Positions 45,528 to 56,599 are shown, counted from the stretch's first letter. The stretch: DNA of 64,000 nucleotides from Linum tenue (GCA_946122785.1 CAMGYJ010000002.1:67543703-67607702), one strand, 5' to 3'. Notes: generated by a model not told the origin, from the letters alone. Numbers and translations are program-made.

Positions 45528-45966
45528 GGGAGATAGGTAGCTATAGACACAAAGTTACTTTGGTGGCAACATTGGTATCCAATTTGGCGTTGGATTTTGT
45601 GATCGTGAGACGAATGGATTTCTGGGATACATACACCTATAGGAATGGAATTCAAGCTTAGAAATTACAGCTAGCTAGGTTATTGACCAGATATAGCTAG
45701 CTGGCCTCGTTGTTGGATCCTGCGTCTCTCCTCGTCTCATATTGTCAAACATAGAGTAGAAAGATTGATGCGTTCGGCGGCTTTCAGATTTCCGATGTTG
45801 TCTCTCATTATTTTCCTTCCTTGCGGAGCTGGGCTCAGAAAGTGAGTGGCGCTTGCATCTCGTGCTATTTGCCTATTATTGGATCAGTCTACACCCTCGG
45901 CCCATTCGTATGATCCATGCATTGCCGCCCATGCTGCTCACGTTAGGGTCTCGCCTCAGTGCCCTA

Positions 45967-46200
45967 GAGGTGTTAAAACATAACACGACCCGTCAAATCA
46001 ACCCGACCTCAATTTGAATTGACTAAAAGACAATAACCTGGAACCCACTCGATGTGTAACCCGAATAACCTGCAACCCGATTGACCTGTAACTTGACCCA
46101 TACGCAACGATTAACCCGAATCTAATTGACATGTGACCCAATTTGACCTGTAACCCTATTAAACCACACCTGACTAACTCCTAACCTACCCAATTGACCC
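45967..46200. repeat. Possible hAT-like end with AACCCGA/GACCTG repeats
   Basis: Begins TAGAGGTGTTAAAACA and continues with repeated AACCCGAC, GACCTGTAAC and AACCCGAA words, like the subterminal regions of hAT-like element 1. No opposite terminus or target duplication was found. Confidence 0.35.
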
Positions 46201-47089
46201 AAGTAATTACTATATTATATAGTATATAGTATTTCAAAATGAAGCATTCTGTGCTAAAACTAATTAAAAACATTTTTTCATTTTGTAAAGGAAACATCAA
46301 ATGATGATAGCCAATTGAAATTATCATTTATTTAACAAAATACAAATATAAAATCTATGCAATGCCAATATTGAAAATCAATAAATAACAATTCAAGTTG
46401 AGGGTCAATTGTTAGTTAAACTGATTGACTAATGAGTAAAATATTATGTTTGGTCATTCGATTATTTTAAAAGAAGTGATAAATTTTAGTGTTTTCAACT
46501 TTTTTAGAGAAATAGAGGAAAATTTGGTGCTCCAATTTTTAGCATAAATAGATAAGGATATGTTTTGGCGCTTTTGATTTATAAAAAGAAAAAGAAGTGA
46601 AACATTTTGATATTTTTTATTTATGGAGAGAGAAATAGGAGGAAGTTTGTGTGTTTAAATTTTTTTTATCATAAAAAACAGAGGTTACTATGGCAAACAT
46701 CCCTTGCCACTAAGCAAACAATACAAGAAAACAGACATTTAATCACGGGAACTTTATATTACGGGTGTACAGCCGTGATTGAAAGTTGATTATTTATCAT
46801 GGGTTGATTTTACCGTGATCAATGATTGTTACATAAGAATTTGGGTGGATTCCCGTGACTTTTGGAGTGGAGGGAACGAAAATAAGGTGGGCGGGAAGGT
46901 TGGCGCCTCTCCCAAATTTTTTTTCTCTGAAAAGTTAAAGTGTCCGCCTCTCTCTTGGCTTATGTTTATTTTTTTTATTTCTTTGCCAATCTTGCCAGCT
47001 AAACCCCATCGTCTTCTCAAAATGAGAAAATCGTATCCCTCTCGTCTTCTCTCCAGCTGCCGCCATAGTAGGCTCTCCTTCGCTTTTCC

Positions 47090-47354
47090 TAAAGGGTTCT
47101 ACGTGCTTGTGCATGTGTAGGGGCATTTTGGGTTTTTACTCTTCCTAGCTCCTACGTCAACCCTAGGTCATAAGTAACATTAGGGTTGTATATATAAGCT
47201 CGTTCTTGCTGCTGCTGTAATCAAGCATCGTGAATAAGAGAATAACCGAGAAGGAGTTTTCCTTCTCCGTGGATTAGTCCCGTTCACAACGAACGGGGAT
47301 ACCACGTAAATCGATCGTGTCGTCTTATTTCCTTTCGATTGCTTGGATTTTTCA
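47090..47354 (+). repeat. 5' LTR of Copia 2
   Basis: Reads TAAAGGGTTCTACG where the 3' LTR has TGAAGGGTTCTACG, so the conserved terminal TG is mutated; ends GGATTTTTCA. A plausible promoter TATATATAAG lies at about 47189-47198. Second difference from the 3' LTR: CGAACGGGG versus CGAATGGGG. Confidence 0.95.
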
Positions 47355-47366
47355 TGGTATCAGAGC
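47355..47366 (+). other. Primer-binding site, initiator tRNA-Met type
   Basis: TGGTATCAGAGC directly after the LTR, identical to that of Copia 1. Confidence 0.9.
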
Positions 47367-47392
47367 AGGTCAATTGACGATCCAGTTTCTCG

Positions 47393-50300
47393 ATGAGTAC
47401 GGGCAGCGCCAGCGATAGTGCGATGGTGACGAGCAGCGGCGGATTGGGCGGCCAGAACCCCCCATCGATCCCGCCTGGTTTGCGTATACTGCCGTCCGAT
47501 AATCCTGGGCAACTTTTCGTTGGGGAGCTGCTGAGCGACTCCAATTATGGGGAGTGGGTTACCGATATGTCCGAAGCCCTCATCGCGAAGAACAAGATGG
47601 GGATGGTCGACGGTACCATTGTCAAGCCGGATAACGAAGAGCTGTTGGGAGCTTGGCTTCAGTGCGATGCTCTGGTGAAGGGCTGGCTGAAAACGGGAAT
47701 GGAGAAAGAGGTCAGGAACTCGATTCGCTATGCCAAATCAGCACGCGAAATCTGGGTTGATTTGGAGACTCATTTTGGCCAAGTCTCCGCGCCGAGGGCC
47801 TATGAACTCCGGCAAACGATGAGCTTGCTCCGCCAAGAGAAGCTTACTGTTTCAAACTTTTACACAAAGCTACGTGGAATATGGGAGGAGATGCAGACCA
47901 TTACTCCAATCCCTAAGTGTACTTGTGGCTTGTGCACATGTGACGTCGAACGGCGGGTCAGAACTAATCATGAAAGTGATCGCCTGTTTGATTTCCTGAT
48001 GGGGCTGGACGATTCTTTTTCGACGGTCAAGACGCAGATTCTTTCAATGAAACCTACCCCAAGCCTTGCAGAAGCCTATCGCCTAATTGCAACAGAAGAA
48101 CAACACAAAAATATCTCAGCAAATCGTCGCCCGGCGGTGGAAGCGGCTGCCTTCCAAGTGCGCCAGGACAAAGATGATCGAGATGCTGGGGGACGTGAAG
48201 AGAAAGGAGGACGCGGAGAAAAGCCGCGCTGCAGCCACTGTGGCAAAACCGGACACATAAAGGAGAGCTGCTTCGAGATTATTGGCTGGCCTGAGAAGTG
48301 GCCTGAGAAGAAAACCCGTCAAGGCGACAAGGGTGCTCGCAAGGGACAACGGCGGGAAGGTTCCAGGGCAGCAAATTCGTCCACTTCGGCGGGTATTTCT
48401 ATCCCTGGCCTGTCCAATGAACAAGTGCAGCAGCTGGTGAAGTTTCTAGGCCAAGCAAATGGCCCGACCACATCTGGAACGCCACCTGAATCCTCAGCTA
48501 ATATGGCAGGTAAACGTGTCTCTTCTACTGAATGGGTCATAGACTCTGGTTGCAATGAATATATCACCAATAACTCGAGTTTGTTGGAGAATTCGGAGAA
48601 TGTTTCAGGTTATTTGCCGGTTAAAATTCCCAACGGTGATAGTATTCCAGTCACGAAAGTTGGTGATGTTAGATTGTCTAGTGGAATGAAGCTTAGTCAC
48701 GTATTGAGCATACCACTTTTCAAGTGTAATCTTCTGTCGGTGAGCAGGTTGACGCGGGATTTTGATGTTGCCTTGATATTCTTACATGACTTTTGCGTCA
48801 TCCAGGACTTACGCTCCAGGAGGATGATTGGTAGTGGGAAGCTGCGAGACGGTTTGTACTACCTCCGGTTGTTTGGTGCTACTAAATCAAGAGCGTTGGC
48901 AGCCTCCATGGGTCGATTGAAGATGGATGAAGTCTGGCACTCACGTTTGGGGCACCCTTCCGAAGGGAAGGCCAAGTTTCTGTTTGAATCTATTAAGAAT
49001 AAGGGCACAGTTGGATTTTGTGATTCATGTATTCGTGCCAAGCAAACTCGTTTACCTTTTCCTAAGAGTTCCATCAAGAGTACTCGTTGTTTTCAGATGA
49101 TACATGTGGATATTTGGGGGAGTTTTAAAACTCCTACGCACAGTGGAGCTCAGTTTTTCTTGACTATTGTCGATGATTTCAGTCGAGCTACATGGGTTTA
49201 TTTGATGCGTTATAAATCTGAGGTGGAAAGGTATCTAGAGATGTTCATTAATATGGCTCAGAATAAGTTTCAGCAACAGGTTACCTGTGTTCAGGCGGAT
49301 AATGGGATGGAGTTTCAGACTACTCACCTGCGCTCACTTTATGAAGCACGTGGGATTACTCTGCAGACGTCCTGTACGGACACCCCTCAACAAAACGGGG
49401 TTGTTGAACGGAAGCACAGGCATCTTCTTGAGACAGCCCGCGCGCTTATGTTTCGTGCTAATTTGCCCTTGAAATTTTGGGGAGAGTCGGTGTTGACTGC
49501 AAATTACTTAGTCAACCGGCTGCCATCGAAGGTTCTCAATAATCGGACACCATATGAAGTTTTATTGGGGCATCCTCCTTCCTATGATCATCTGCGGGTA
49601 TTCGGCTGTTTGGCTTACGGGAAGGATAACCACAAAGGCCTCTCGAAATTTGCCGAGCGAGGGCGACCCTCACTCTTTGTTGGCTACCCTGCAGCCCAAA
49701 AGGGCTATCGGCTTTGGGATTTGAATGCTGGCCGATTCTACGTCAGTCGGGATGTCACATTTGTGGAGGACGTCTTTCCTTGTCATGCGCCTTCCCATGA
49801 TGGGTTAAATGGTCACAATAATTCGCCTACTGGGCAAGCTCCCATCCCGCCAGTTGAGGCCGATGATTGGGATGGTGATGTGCAATCTCACACGGGCTCA
49901 GTTACTTCTTCAGCCGAGACATGTGATGTTGTACCCGTGGACCCAGTTCCACTCTCCCCTGCTGATCAGCCGGTTGAAGTCCCTTCTTCGGATCCCCCTC
50001 GACGGAGCATTCGCCAGCGCACAGTGCCTAAGCACTTGGAAGTGTATGACACTGAGCTACCTCCTTCGAATATTCCTCATCCAATTGAGGATCATGTTAG
50101 CTATCATGCGGTGTCATCCTCCCACCGTAGCTTCCTGGCAGCCGTTTCCAGTACCCCTGAGCCTAATTACTTTCACCAAGCAATTCGTTACGTTGAGTGG
50201 CGAGAGGCCATGAAACGTGAGATCCGAGCGCTTGAAGAGAATTATACCTGGACTCTCGTCCCGCTGCCGCCCGGGAAGCGCGCTATTACACCAAAGTGGG

Positions 50301-51712
50301 TGTATAAAATCAAATATAATCCTGATGGGAGCATCGAACGTTACAAGGCTAGGCTTGTCGCCAAGGGTTTTACGCAAGTCGAGGGTGTCGATTACCATGA
50401 CACTTATGCCCCCGTTGCTAAATTGGTCAGTGTACGAGCTTTGCTAGCTGTGGCTGCTGTCCGTGGATGGGAACTTCACCAACTTGACGTCAATAACGCC
50501 TTCCTCCATGGCGATCTTGAGGAGGAAGTCTACATGAAGATTCCCGAAGGTTTTGCTGCCCCAGGTGACACCCGTGTTTGTCGTTTGCATAAATCTCTAT
50601 ATGGATTGAAGCAGGCGTCACGAAATTGGTATGCAAAATTCACCTCCACTCTCCTGGGCCTTGGTTTCACTCGATCCCGAGCTGACTACTCTCTCTTCGT
50701 CCGTAAGACAGCCACTAGTTTTGTTTCGGCTTTGATCTATGTGGACGACGTGGTCCTGGCTGGTGATGATCCGCAGTTTATTCAGCAAGTCAAGACCACT
50801 CTTGATGCCCAGTTTGGCATCAAGGATCTGGGACCCCTGAAGTACTTCTTGGGGATTGAGGTGGCCCGTTCTTCGAAGGGTATTGCTCTTAGCCAGCGCA
50901 AGTACACCCTTGATCTTCTTCAGGATGCAGGCCTTACGGGGGGGCGTCCTAGTTCAGTACCGGTTGAGCAGAATCATCAGCTCACCCGTCCACCCGTCGA
51001 TGGTGATACACGTCCGGTGGACAAGTCAGCTTACCGTCGGTTAGTTGGCCGCCTACAGTATTTAACAGTCACTCGACCTGACATCGTCTATGCTGTTAAT
51101 GTGCTTAGCCGTTTTGTGCATTCACCGTCTCCTGTTCATGTGGATGCCGCCGAGCGGGTTCTACGTTACTTAAAGAATGCACCCGGCCAAGGTATTCTTT
51201 TACCCTCCGATGGTACTCTTCAGCTGACTGCCTATTGTGATGCTGATTGGGCCGGTTGTCAGCTCACTCGTCGGTCTACCTCTGGGTATTTTGTTATGTT
51301 GGGCAGTGCTCCTATCTCTTGGCGGACAAAGAAGCAAACTGTTGTTGCTCGGTCGTCAGCTGAGGCTGAGTATCGTGCCATGGCCAGTGCTGTTAGTGAG
51401 GTGTTATGGCTCCGGGCTTTTCTCCGTGATCTTGGTGTCGTTCAGTCTGCTCCTACTGCTCTCCACTGTGACAACCAGGCTGCCCTTCACATTGCCTCCA
51501 ATCCAGTTTTCCACGAGCGGACCAAACATGTTGAGCTCGATTGTTACTTTGTGCGTGATCATGTCTCAGCTGGTACCATTCTTCCTACGAAGATTGCCTC
51601 CCAGGAACAGCTCGCTGACGTCTTCACCAAGGGTTTAGGCAGTGATCAATTTCATTATCTTCTCTCCAAGCTTGGCATTTGTAACCTGCATGCTAAGCTT
51701 GCGGGAGGGTGA
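47393..51712 (+). CDS. Copia 2 gag-pol polyprotein, full length
   Basis: 1439 codons without interruption. Order and approximate residues: a gag N-terminus of the Retrotran_gag_3 type (DNPGQLFVGELLSDSNYGEW, 38-57), gag body, CCHC knuckle CSHCGKTGHIKESC near 280, protease VIDSG near 383, VWHSRLGHP near 513, integrase core with HVDIWG (570), QADNGMEF (634) and NGVVERKHRH (668), RT with WVYKIKYNPDG (969), QLDVNNAFLHGDL and YVDD (1115), RNase H with CDADWAG (1280) and AEAEYRAM (1323). All catalytic residues I can check are present, including the protease DSG that is changed in Copia 1. Gag and pol are in one frame, as usual in plant Copia. The product would form particles and integrate cDNA. The start is the first ATG after the primer site. 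Confidence 0.95.
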   Translation: MSTGSASDSAMVTSSGGLGGQNPPSIPPGLRILPSDNPGQLFVGELLSDSNYGEWVTDMSEALIAKNKMGMVDGTIVKPDNEELLGAWLQCDALVKGWLKTGMEKEVRNSIRYAKSAREIWVDLETHFGQVSAPRAYELRQTMSLLRQEKLTVSNFYTKLRGIWEEMQTITPIPKCTCGLCTCDVERRVRTNHESDRLFDFLMGLDDSFSTVKTQILSMKPTPSLAEAYRLIATEEQHKNISANRRPAVEAAAFQVRQDKDDRDAGGREEKGGRGEKPRCSHCGKTGHIKESCFEIIGWPEKWPEKKTRQGDKGARKGQRREGSRAANSSTSAGISIPGLSNEQVQQLVKFLGQANGPTTSGTPPESSANMAGKRVSSTEWVIDSGCNEYITNNSSLLENSENVSGYLPVKIPNGDSIPVTKVGDVRLSSGMKLSHVLSIPLFKCNLLSVSRLTRDFDVALIFLHDFCVIQDLRSRRMIGSGKLRDGLYYLRLFGATKSRALAASMGRLKMDEVWHSRLGHPSEGKAKFLFESIKNKGTVGFCDSCIRAKQTRLPFPKSSIKSTRCFQMIHVDIWGSFKTPTHSGAQFFLTIVDDFSRATWVYLMRYKSEVERYLEMFINMAQNKFQQQVTCVQADNGMEFQTTHLRSLYEARGITLQTSCTDTPQQNGVVERKHRHLLETARALMFRANLPLKFWGESVLTANYLVNRLPSKVLNNRTPYEVLLGHPPSYDHLRVFGCLAYGKDNHKGLSKFAERGRPSLFVGYPAAQKGYRLWDLNAGRFYVSRDVTFVEDVFPCHAPSHDGLNGHNNSPTGQAPIPPVEADDWDGDVQSHTGSVTSSAETCDVVPVDPVPLSPADQPVEVPSSDPPRRSIRQRTVPKHLEVYDTELPPSNIPHPIEDHVSYHAVSSSHRSFLAAVSSTPEPNYFHQAIRYVEWREAMKREIRALEENYTWTLVPLPPGKRAITPKWVYKIKYNPDGSIERYKARLVAKGFTQVEGVDYHDTYAPVAKLVSVRALLAVAAVRGWELHQLDVNNAFLHGDLEEEVYMKIPEGFAAPGDTRVCRLHKSLYGLKQASRNWYAKFTSTLLGLGFTRSRADYSLFVRKTATSFVSALIYVDDVVLAGDDPQFIQQVKTTLDAQFGIKDLGPLKYFLGIEVARSSKGIALSQRKYTLDLLQDAGLTGGRPSSVPVEQNHQLTRPPVDGDTRPVDKSAYRRLVGRLQYLTVTRPDIVYAVNVLSRFVHSPSPVHVDAAERVLRYLKNAPGQGILLPSDGTLQLTAYCDADWAGCQLTRRSTSGYFVMLGSAPISWRTKKQTVVARSSAEAEYRAMASAVSEVLWLRAFLRDLGVVQSAPTALHCDNQAALHIASNPVFHERTKHVELDCYFVRDHVSAGTILPTKIASQEQLADVFTKGLGSDQFHYLLSKLGICNLHAKLAGG

Positions 51713-51974
51713 AGGGTTCTACGTGCTTGTGCATGTGTAGGGGCATTTTGGGTTTTTACTCTTCCTAGCTCCTACGTCAACCCTAGGTCATAAGTAACAT
51801 TAGGGTTGTATATATAAGCTCGTTCTTGCTGCTGCTGTAATCAAGCATCGTGAATAAGAGAATAACCGAGAAGGAGTTTTCCTTCTCCGTGGATTAGTCC
51901 CGTTCACAACGAATGGGGATACCACGTAAATCGATCGTGTCGTCTTATTTCCTTTCGATTGCTTGGATTTTTCA
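51710..51974 (+). repeat. 3' LTR of Copia 2
   Basis: 265 bases from TGAAGGG to TTTTTCA. The pol stop (51710-51712) coincides with its first three bases. Confidence 0.95.
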
Positions 51975-51979
51975 TTTCC

Positions 51980-53139
51980 TTCTGCCTGATCTCTCCATTC
52001 CTCCCCCTAATCTCATGTTTCTCTAATCCCTCGCTGCTTGTGTTTGTATTTTCAGGTGAAGTACTCGAGAGATACCGAGAAACCTACCAAGTGTAATTTC
52101 ACAGTGCAAGCCTTGGGGTTTTTCCAAATACGATTCTTTCTATCCTCCTTTGGATGGTAAGCATGGTGTTGACGGTTTGTTTTTCTCTGTTTTGTTTTTG
52201 TGTTTGCAGCTTGCAAGGCTAGGGGTTCTGATCTCCGTGTTCATTTCTAGGTGTGTTTTAGCAGTTTGAAATTTCTTTGTTTCTGAACTGAAAGCATTAT
52301 CTTCTTGTTTGCCTGTCTGAGTATGACCTAGTCGATTTTAATTGCTTAAGAGTACGTTTTGAAATAAAGCTATTTGTTTTGTTTTGACTGGCGAAACCTA
52401 GGAAGGTAGGACAAGTTTGAGTTTGAGTTTTCTGCTGCCTGGAGGCTGGAGCTAGCTTGACTGGTCTAAAGTCACCCAATTTGCCTCTATTTCCCCCCCC
52501 CCCCCCCCCTTTCTATCTCACATTGTTCTGCATACTTTTAATGATTTCTCTCATTGTGGCAGCCTTCTCCACCCCCGCCTTCTGGTCGAAGGAGCGGGCA
52601 ATTTGCCTAACTCTATGTTTCTCTGAACTTTCTGTTGCAGATTCGTCCAGAGGAAGGACCTTGAATCGGATAAAATGACAGTTGGGCGATGAGGCAAGCT
52701 GCTGATGTTTATGCAGTGTAGCTCTGTTGCTGCTTGGCTTGGATTAGCTGGTTGTGATCCTGTATTTTTTGCCATGGCTGGCGAGGTATAGCAGAAGCTG
52801 ACTTGAACCCTTTGTGATCCAGGTGAGCCTTATTGTTTTATAGAGATTCCCCTCGCGCAACTGCCAAAGCTGACTTGAACCCTTTGTCTGAGAATCCAAA
52901 AGACACAGGGAAAGCTATCTCAAATCTCTGAACTCCAATGCAAGGGGTTTACCCAGCTTTCAATTCTCTTGTTTCCTGTTGCTGCCAGTTTGTCGTGTTA
53001 ATAGAGATGAACTCTAGTTTGGTTTTCCATTCCCCTTTTACATGGTTGGCATCCTTCCTACAATGAAACTGGACAAAAGGAATCCTTCCTACACTGACCT
53101 TGTCAATGAAGTTGCTCTTAAAGTAAGTATGAACTTGTA
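51980..53139. other. Interior of the CACTA candidate, no recognised protein
   Basis: Mixed-composition sequence with transcript-like features: a possible 3' splice site TTTTCAG/GTGAAG near 52055, polypyrimidine runs, and a C tract at 52492-52509. No reading frame gives a known motif. Could be captured untranslated or intron sequence, or the decayed body of the element. Confidence 0.35.
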
Positions 53140-53158
53140 TTTGCAGTTTTCACTCTTT

Positions 53159-53560
53159 TTTTTTTTTTTTGTCATAGATAGATTGTAATAGATAGAGTAT
53201 TACAATGCGGTGGAAATGAAAAAGCGGTAGTCAACCATATGGATTGCTACCGATGCAAGGGCCGTTTATGCCACGCGATGGGCAGCCCTGTTAGTACTAC
53301 AAAAAGCAAACACAAAAGATGCAAATGCAAAAGAGATCTTGAGCAATTGCACTTCTTCAAACACCGCGCCACCGTTCGTGATCATGATTGACATCATTTG
53401 TCTTGCAAACCAAGATCCGGTAACCTGTAAAACCAATGAAACCAACGCTACCTCCCACAAATTCATAGGTTAGACTACACAACTCGACAAAACACAATAC
53501 CAAGCTGCCGTACTTCCACTTGCTCCCTAGTCCCTAGCAAGTAGCAATACAATTCAACGA
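53159..53560 (-). pseudogene. LINE 3' end with RNase H-like C-terminus
   Basis: The minus-strand frame reads NGGAVFEEVQLLKISFAFASF and FCSTNRAAHRVA before a stop, matching the C-terminal RNase H-like region of plant LINEs in which a (N)RAAHxVA motif carries the last conserved histidine. It is followed by an AT-rich tail and poly(A). Confidence 0.65.
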
Positions 53561-53984
53561 GGAGGTTGTTCGGTGAAAAAATATTTTAAGAAGAAGAGAT
53601 TAAAATTAAAAGAAATAAATAGATAAATAAGTAAAAACAATTGGGATTTTGGGAGGTGGGAAACGTGCCTGACCACGAATAGAATCGTGGGAATGTAACT
53701 GTAGAGAAAAATGGAACCGCCGCCCAAAATTCTTGTTGCCGCCGAAAGGACTCGCCGCCAGCCGGAACTACTCGCTGCAGGAATCCAGATCACAACCCTT
53801 TTGAAGCCCCTGCAAAAGAAGGAAAAATCCACTGGAAAAGAATTTGATGGGTGGAGGAAAGGACATGTTCGGCGACGCACGATGGCGTAGGCAGCAAAAT
53901 GCTCGAGCGCACGATGGCGAGAGAAAGAGCAATGCAGGTTCTCCTTCCAGAATCGATCTGTAGTAGGAAACCTCTTTTCGTTCT

Positions 53985-54294
53985 TTAAAAAGCGAAAGCA
54001 ACTTTAGACAGATCAGGGTCTGCGCAGAAAGTGGCGACCAAAACCTCGATCCTTAATTCTGAATCCTTTCCTCTTGCCGCCGTCGATGCCGTCCTCGCTG
54101 CTACGGGAGAGAACCAGAGGGCGACGCTTTTGTAAAGTGGATACTGAGCAGAAGGAGCATCTCCGTCCTGAGCCTCTCTATCGGTCTGAAGATTCTCGAG
54201 TTGCTGGTCGATTGCCGCGGGCAACAAATGCGGATGCGACTGCAAAATCTGCACCAGGAACTGGCCCACCAGCCATGCTCGCGTTGTTGTTAAC
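53985..54294 (-). pseudogene. Captured host-gene fragment, resembles a DUF760 (UV-B-induced type) protein
   Basis: The minus-strand frame contains VGQFLVQILQSHPHLLPAA followed by IDQQLENLQTDREAQ. This looks like the conserved block of plant DUF760 chloroplast proteins (At3g17800 type), recognised from memory and not verified. Downstream residues do not follow that family, so the similarity ends near 54140. It forms the 5' part of the retro-insertion. Confidence 0.45.
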
Positions 54295-54359
54295 TTTGCA
54301 GTTTTCACTCTTTGATCGTCTGTGTTTCCTTAGAAATTGCTATATTAAAAATTGAGTAT

Positions 54360-56180
54360 TAAATTCTCAACTTATTGACATGAATCAGATCTTGACAGTA
54401 ATATGTTTATTTAAAAATTATAGTGAAAATTGGTTTAAAGCGTAGCTGGAGTTAAGCTCTTGGAATGATACTGAATGAGATAGGGATGAGTAGCTCCTTT
54501 ACACTGCATTATAGTATTTGTTATCCGGTTTTCAATTTTAGCAGTTAAGCTTTTGGAACGATACGAAATGAAATGGATGCAGGGCTGGTGGTGGTGGTTC
54601 CAATGAAGCAAGCCAAATCCAGCTCCTGGGCATTCTTGAGTTGAAGCATATGATGCCACTGAATTTCTTTAATTACCTAAACCAGCCACTAATTCTTGTT
54701 GTATGTGTTGGGCGCTAGCAAAAATGTAGTGGGATTTAGGATCGAAATTCAGAGAACTTTAATTTTATATCTCTCAATCTTGGTTTACACTCACCTAGGC
54801 AAATAGATTGCCTTACACACACTAGTACTCTCGGCAATATAATTGCCTTGCGACACACTCAAGAGCTGCTGCTCTTTATATTGCTATCTCTCTGCCTCTC
54901 TTTTTTTCTTCTTTATATTATTAGTTTCCTTGCTTCTCTCGGTTGTGTATTACAGAGGCTACAAACCAGCTCTATTTATAGTTGCTGTCAACAGCCATTA
55001 GGAAGCTCCTGGAGAGCTTATTAATTGCTGTCGGTTGAACCAACTTGTAGGTGATAAGCTTCATCTCTTTTCTGCAGCTAAACTTGACCATAGTATTAAT
55101 TATAGGTCCAGCTGTTAAGGATTGGTGTGGCCGACTTAGAGATGCGGTTGTACTTGTATCCATGTAATAATTATATGTTCATCTTGCTATCTCTTTGCCG
55201 ACTTTGAATTGCAGCATACCATGTCCTCTTTTGCTCCAGTTTTTTCACGTGCAATATTTGGCTAAAGTCCACATAATTCTACTATTTTTTCGTGAAGGGG
55301 AGAACACAGTGAGCACATTGCAGATAGTAAGCTTCTCTTTTCCCTTTATTTTCAACAAAGTCTCTTAAATGAACGGAAAACCAAGCTCATAGTAAGCTGC
55401 ATGCATATCTCATTTGCTAGAGTTAAATTATATGAATATTATGATGGAAGTTGTTGTTACAAACTTACAATATTCTCTTACCAGGAAGTGCTACTCTTGT
55501 TATGCAGGAAAGGGTTGAACTTCAGGTGATCAGGTGTGGCTTTGAATCTCTATCTTTTCTCGTCTTCTCTGTTTATGTTAGCTTAAGGTTTCTAGCTGTG
55601 TCAGTCAATAATCAGCGATCATGTATGTTGTCTGCAGATAAGCAGCTTTTCAGCATAACGTAAATTACCCTGTCATTGTCTTCTTTAGTTAGGTTTTAAC
55701 AACTAAAACAAGAAATTTGGTAGCGGGTTGTGATCCTCTGTTTTTTGGGAGCCTTATTGTTTGTGTAGGGTGCCAAAAACTTTGGTTGCATTCTGTCGTT
55801 GTTATTATGTGTAAGCAGAGTGAGTATGAGATGTACTAGGTTCTGATTTGTTGAATTTTTTGTAGCTTGCAGATAGCATCAACATGGCTAGATTGGAGGA
55901 AGATTTACTCCATAATAAGTATTTGAGATTGCAATTTGTAACTAGAACAAGTTGTATTAAATCTTTAGATTCTTTGTTAAAGGCTACTTGTACTTCCAAA
56001 GCAACATTCATTAGTTCCTTCTACTTTTATGACTATTGTATTGTTATTATGAGACTAAAATTTATAAAATGCAATTGAAATGTTCATTCATTTATAAGAT
56101 AATTGATTAATGTATTTCAATTGTTCTTGATGTTAAATTTAATTAGAGAACCGACCAGGTTTGGTCAATATCATATGACA
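54360..56180. other. Interior of the CACTA candidate, no supported gene
   Basis: AT-rich, with scattered short frames and no recognisable motif. A TTGTGATCCTGTATTTTTTG-like phrase near 52755-52775 recurs in related form near 55727-55745, as does GAGCCTTATTGTTT, hinting at internal duplication within the element. Confidence 0.35.
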
Positions 56181-56189
56181 ATTTCAAAG

Positions 56190-56552
56190 TATTGTATATG
56201 ACAGGTTTCCTGTAATCATTGAGACAAAACCTGTTGCTCTAGCGGGATCATGATCACTACGACCCTGTGGTAATTAGACAAAATCCTGTGACAAAAGATT
56301 CCAATAGTCACGGGAAGTCTTGTGATTGTTTCATAATTTTGTCACGGGAAATACTGTGACAAAATAAATCTTATGTCACGGGGTTTTTCCCGTTATTGTT
56401 TTCTTCCCTGTCACGGGATTTCCCGTGATATTTGACTTTTGACCACGGGCATGCTTGACACGGGAATATCCCGTGACAAACATTTTCCGTCACGGGAATT
56501 GGCTTTTCAGTTACGGGAAATCCCGTAATCGAAAGTGGTTTTTCCTGTAGTG
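56190..56552. repeat. CACTA right subterminal repeats
   Basis: About ten occurrences of GTCACGGGA, TCCCGTGA or close variants in both orientations, ending in TTTTTCCTGTAGTG. Subterminal repeats of this type bind the transposase in CACTA elements. Confidence 0.7.
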
Positions 56553-56599
56553 AAACCCTAAAGAAGACAAGTAACATTATACTCTAAGCCAAGAACTAT

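Larger units (their letters stand above)
47090..51974 (+). mobile_element. Copia LTR retrotransposon 2, apparently intact
   Basis: 4885 bases: 265-base LTRs (47090-47354, 51710-51974), primer-binding site TGGTATCAGAGC at 47355-47366, one open gag-pol frame, purine tract GCGGGAGGG just before the 3' LTR, and a perfect 5-base target duplication TTTCC (47085-47089, 51975-51979). By eye the LTRs differ at two sites, one of which changes the 5' terminal TG to TA. A recent insertion, possibly still able to produce proteins. Confidence 0.97.
53159..54294 (-). mobile_element. Poly(A)-tailed chimeric retro-insertion with 19-bp target duplication
   Basis: Bounded by TTTGCAGTTTTCACTCTTT at 53140-53158 and 54295-54313. 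On the minus strand it ends in a poly(A) run, has LINE RNase H coding sequence near its 3' end (about 53560-53260) and starts with a different, host-gene-like coding fragment (54294 to about 54140). The long target duplication and A tail are the marks of LINE-driven insertion. Confidence 0.75.
46719..56552. mobile_element. Candidate CACTA-type element with nested insertions
   Basis: Left end CAATACAAGAAAACAG (46719-46734) and the complement of the right end, CACTACAGGAAAAACC, form an imperfect inverted repeat. Both sides carry subterminal CACGGGA/TCCCGTG words: few on the left, dense at 56200-56530. AAA flanks both ends (46716-46718, 56553-56555), fitting the 3-base duplication of CACTA elements but weak on its own. 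Without the nested Copia it would be about 4.9 kb. No transposase motif was recognised, so it would be non-autonomous. Two unrelated ends are possible. Confidence 0.55.
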
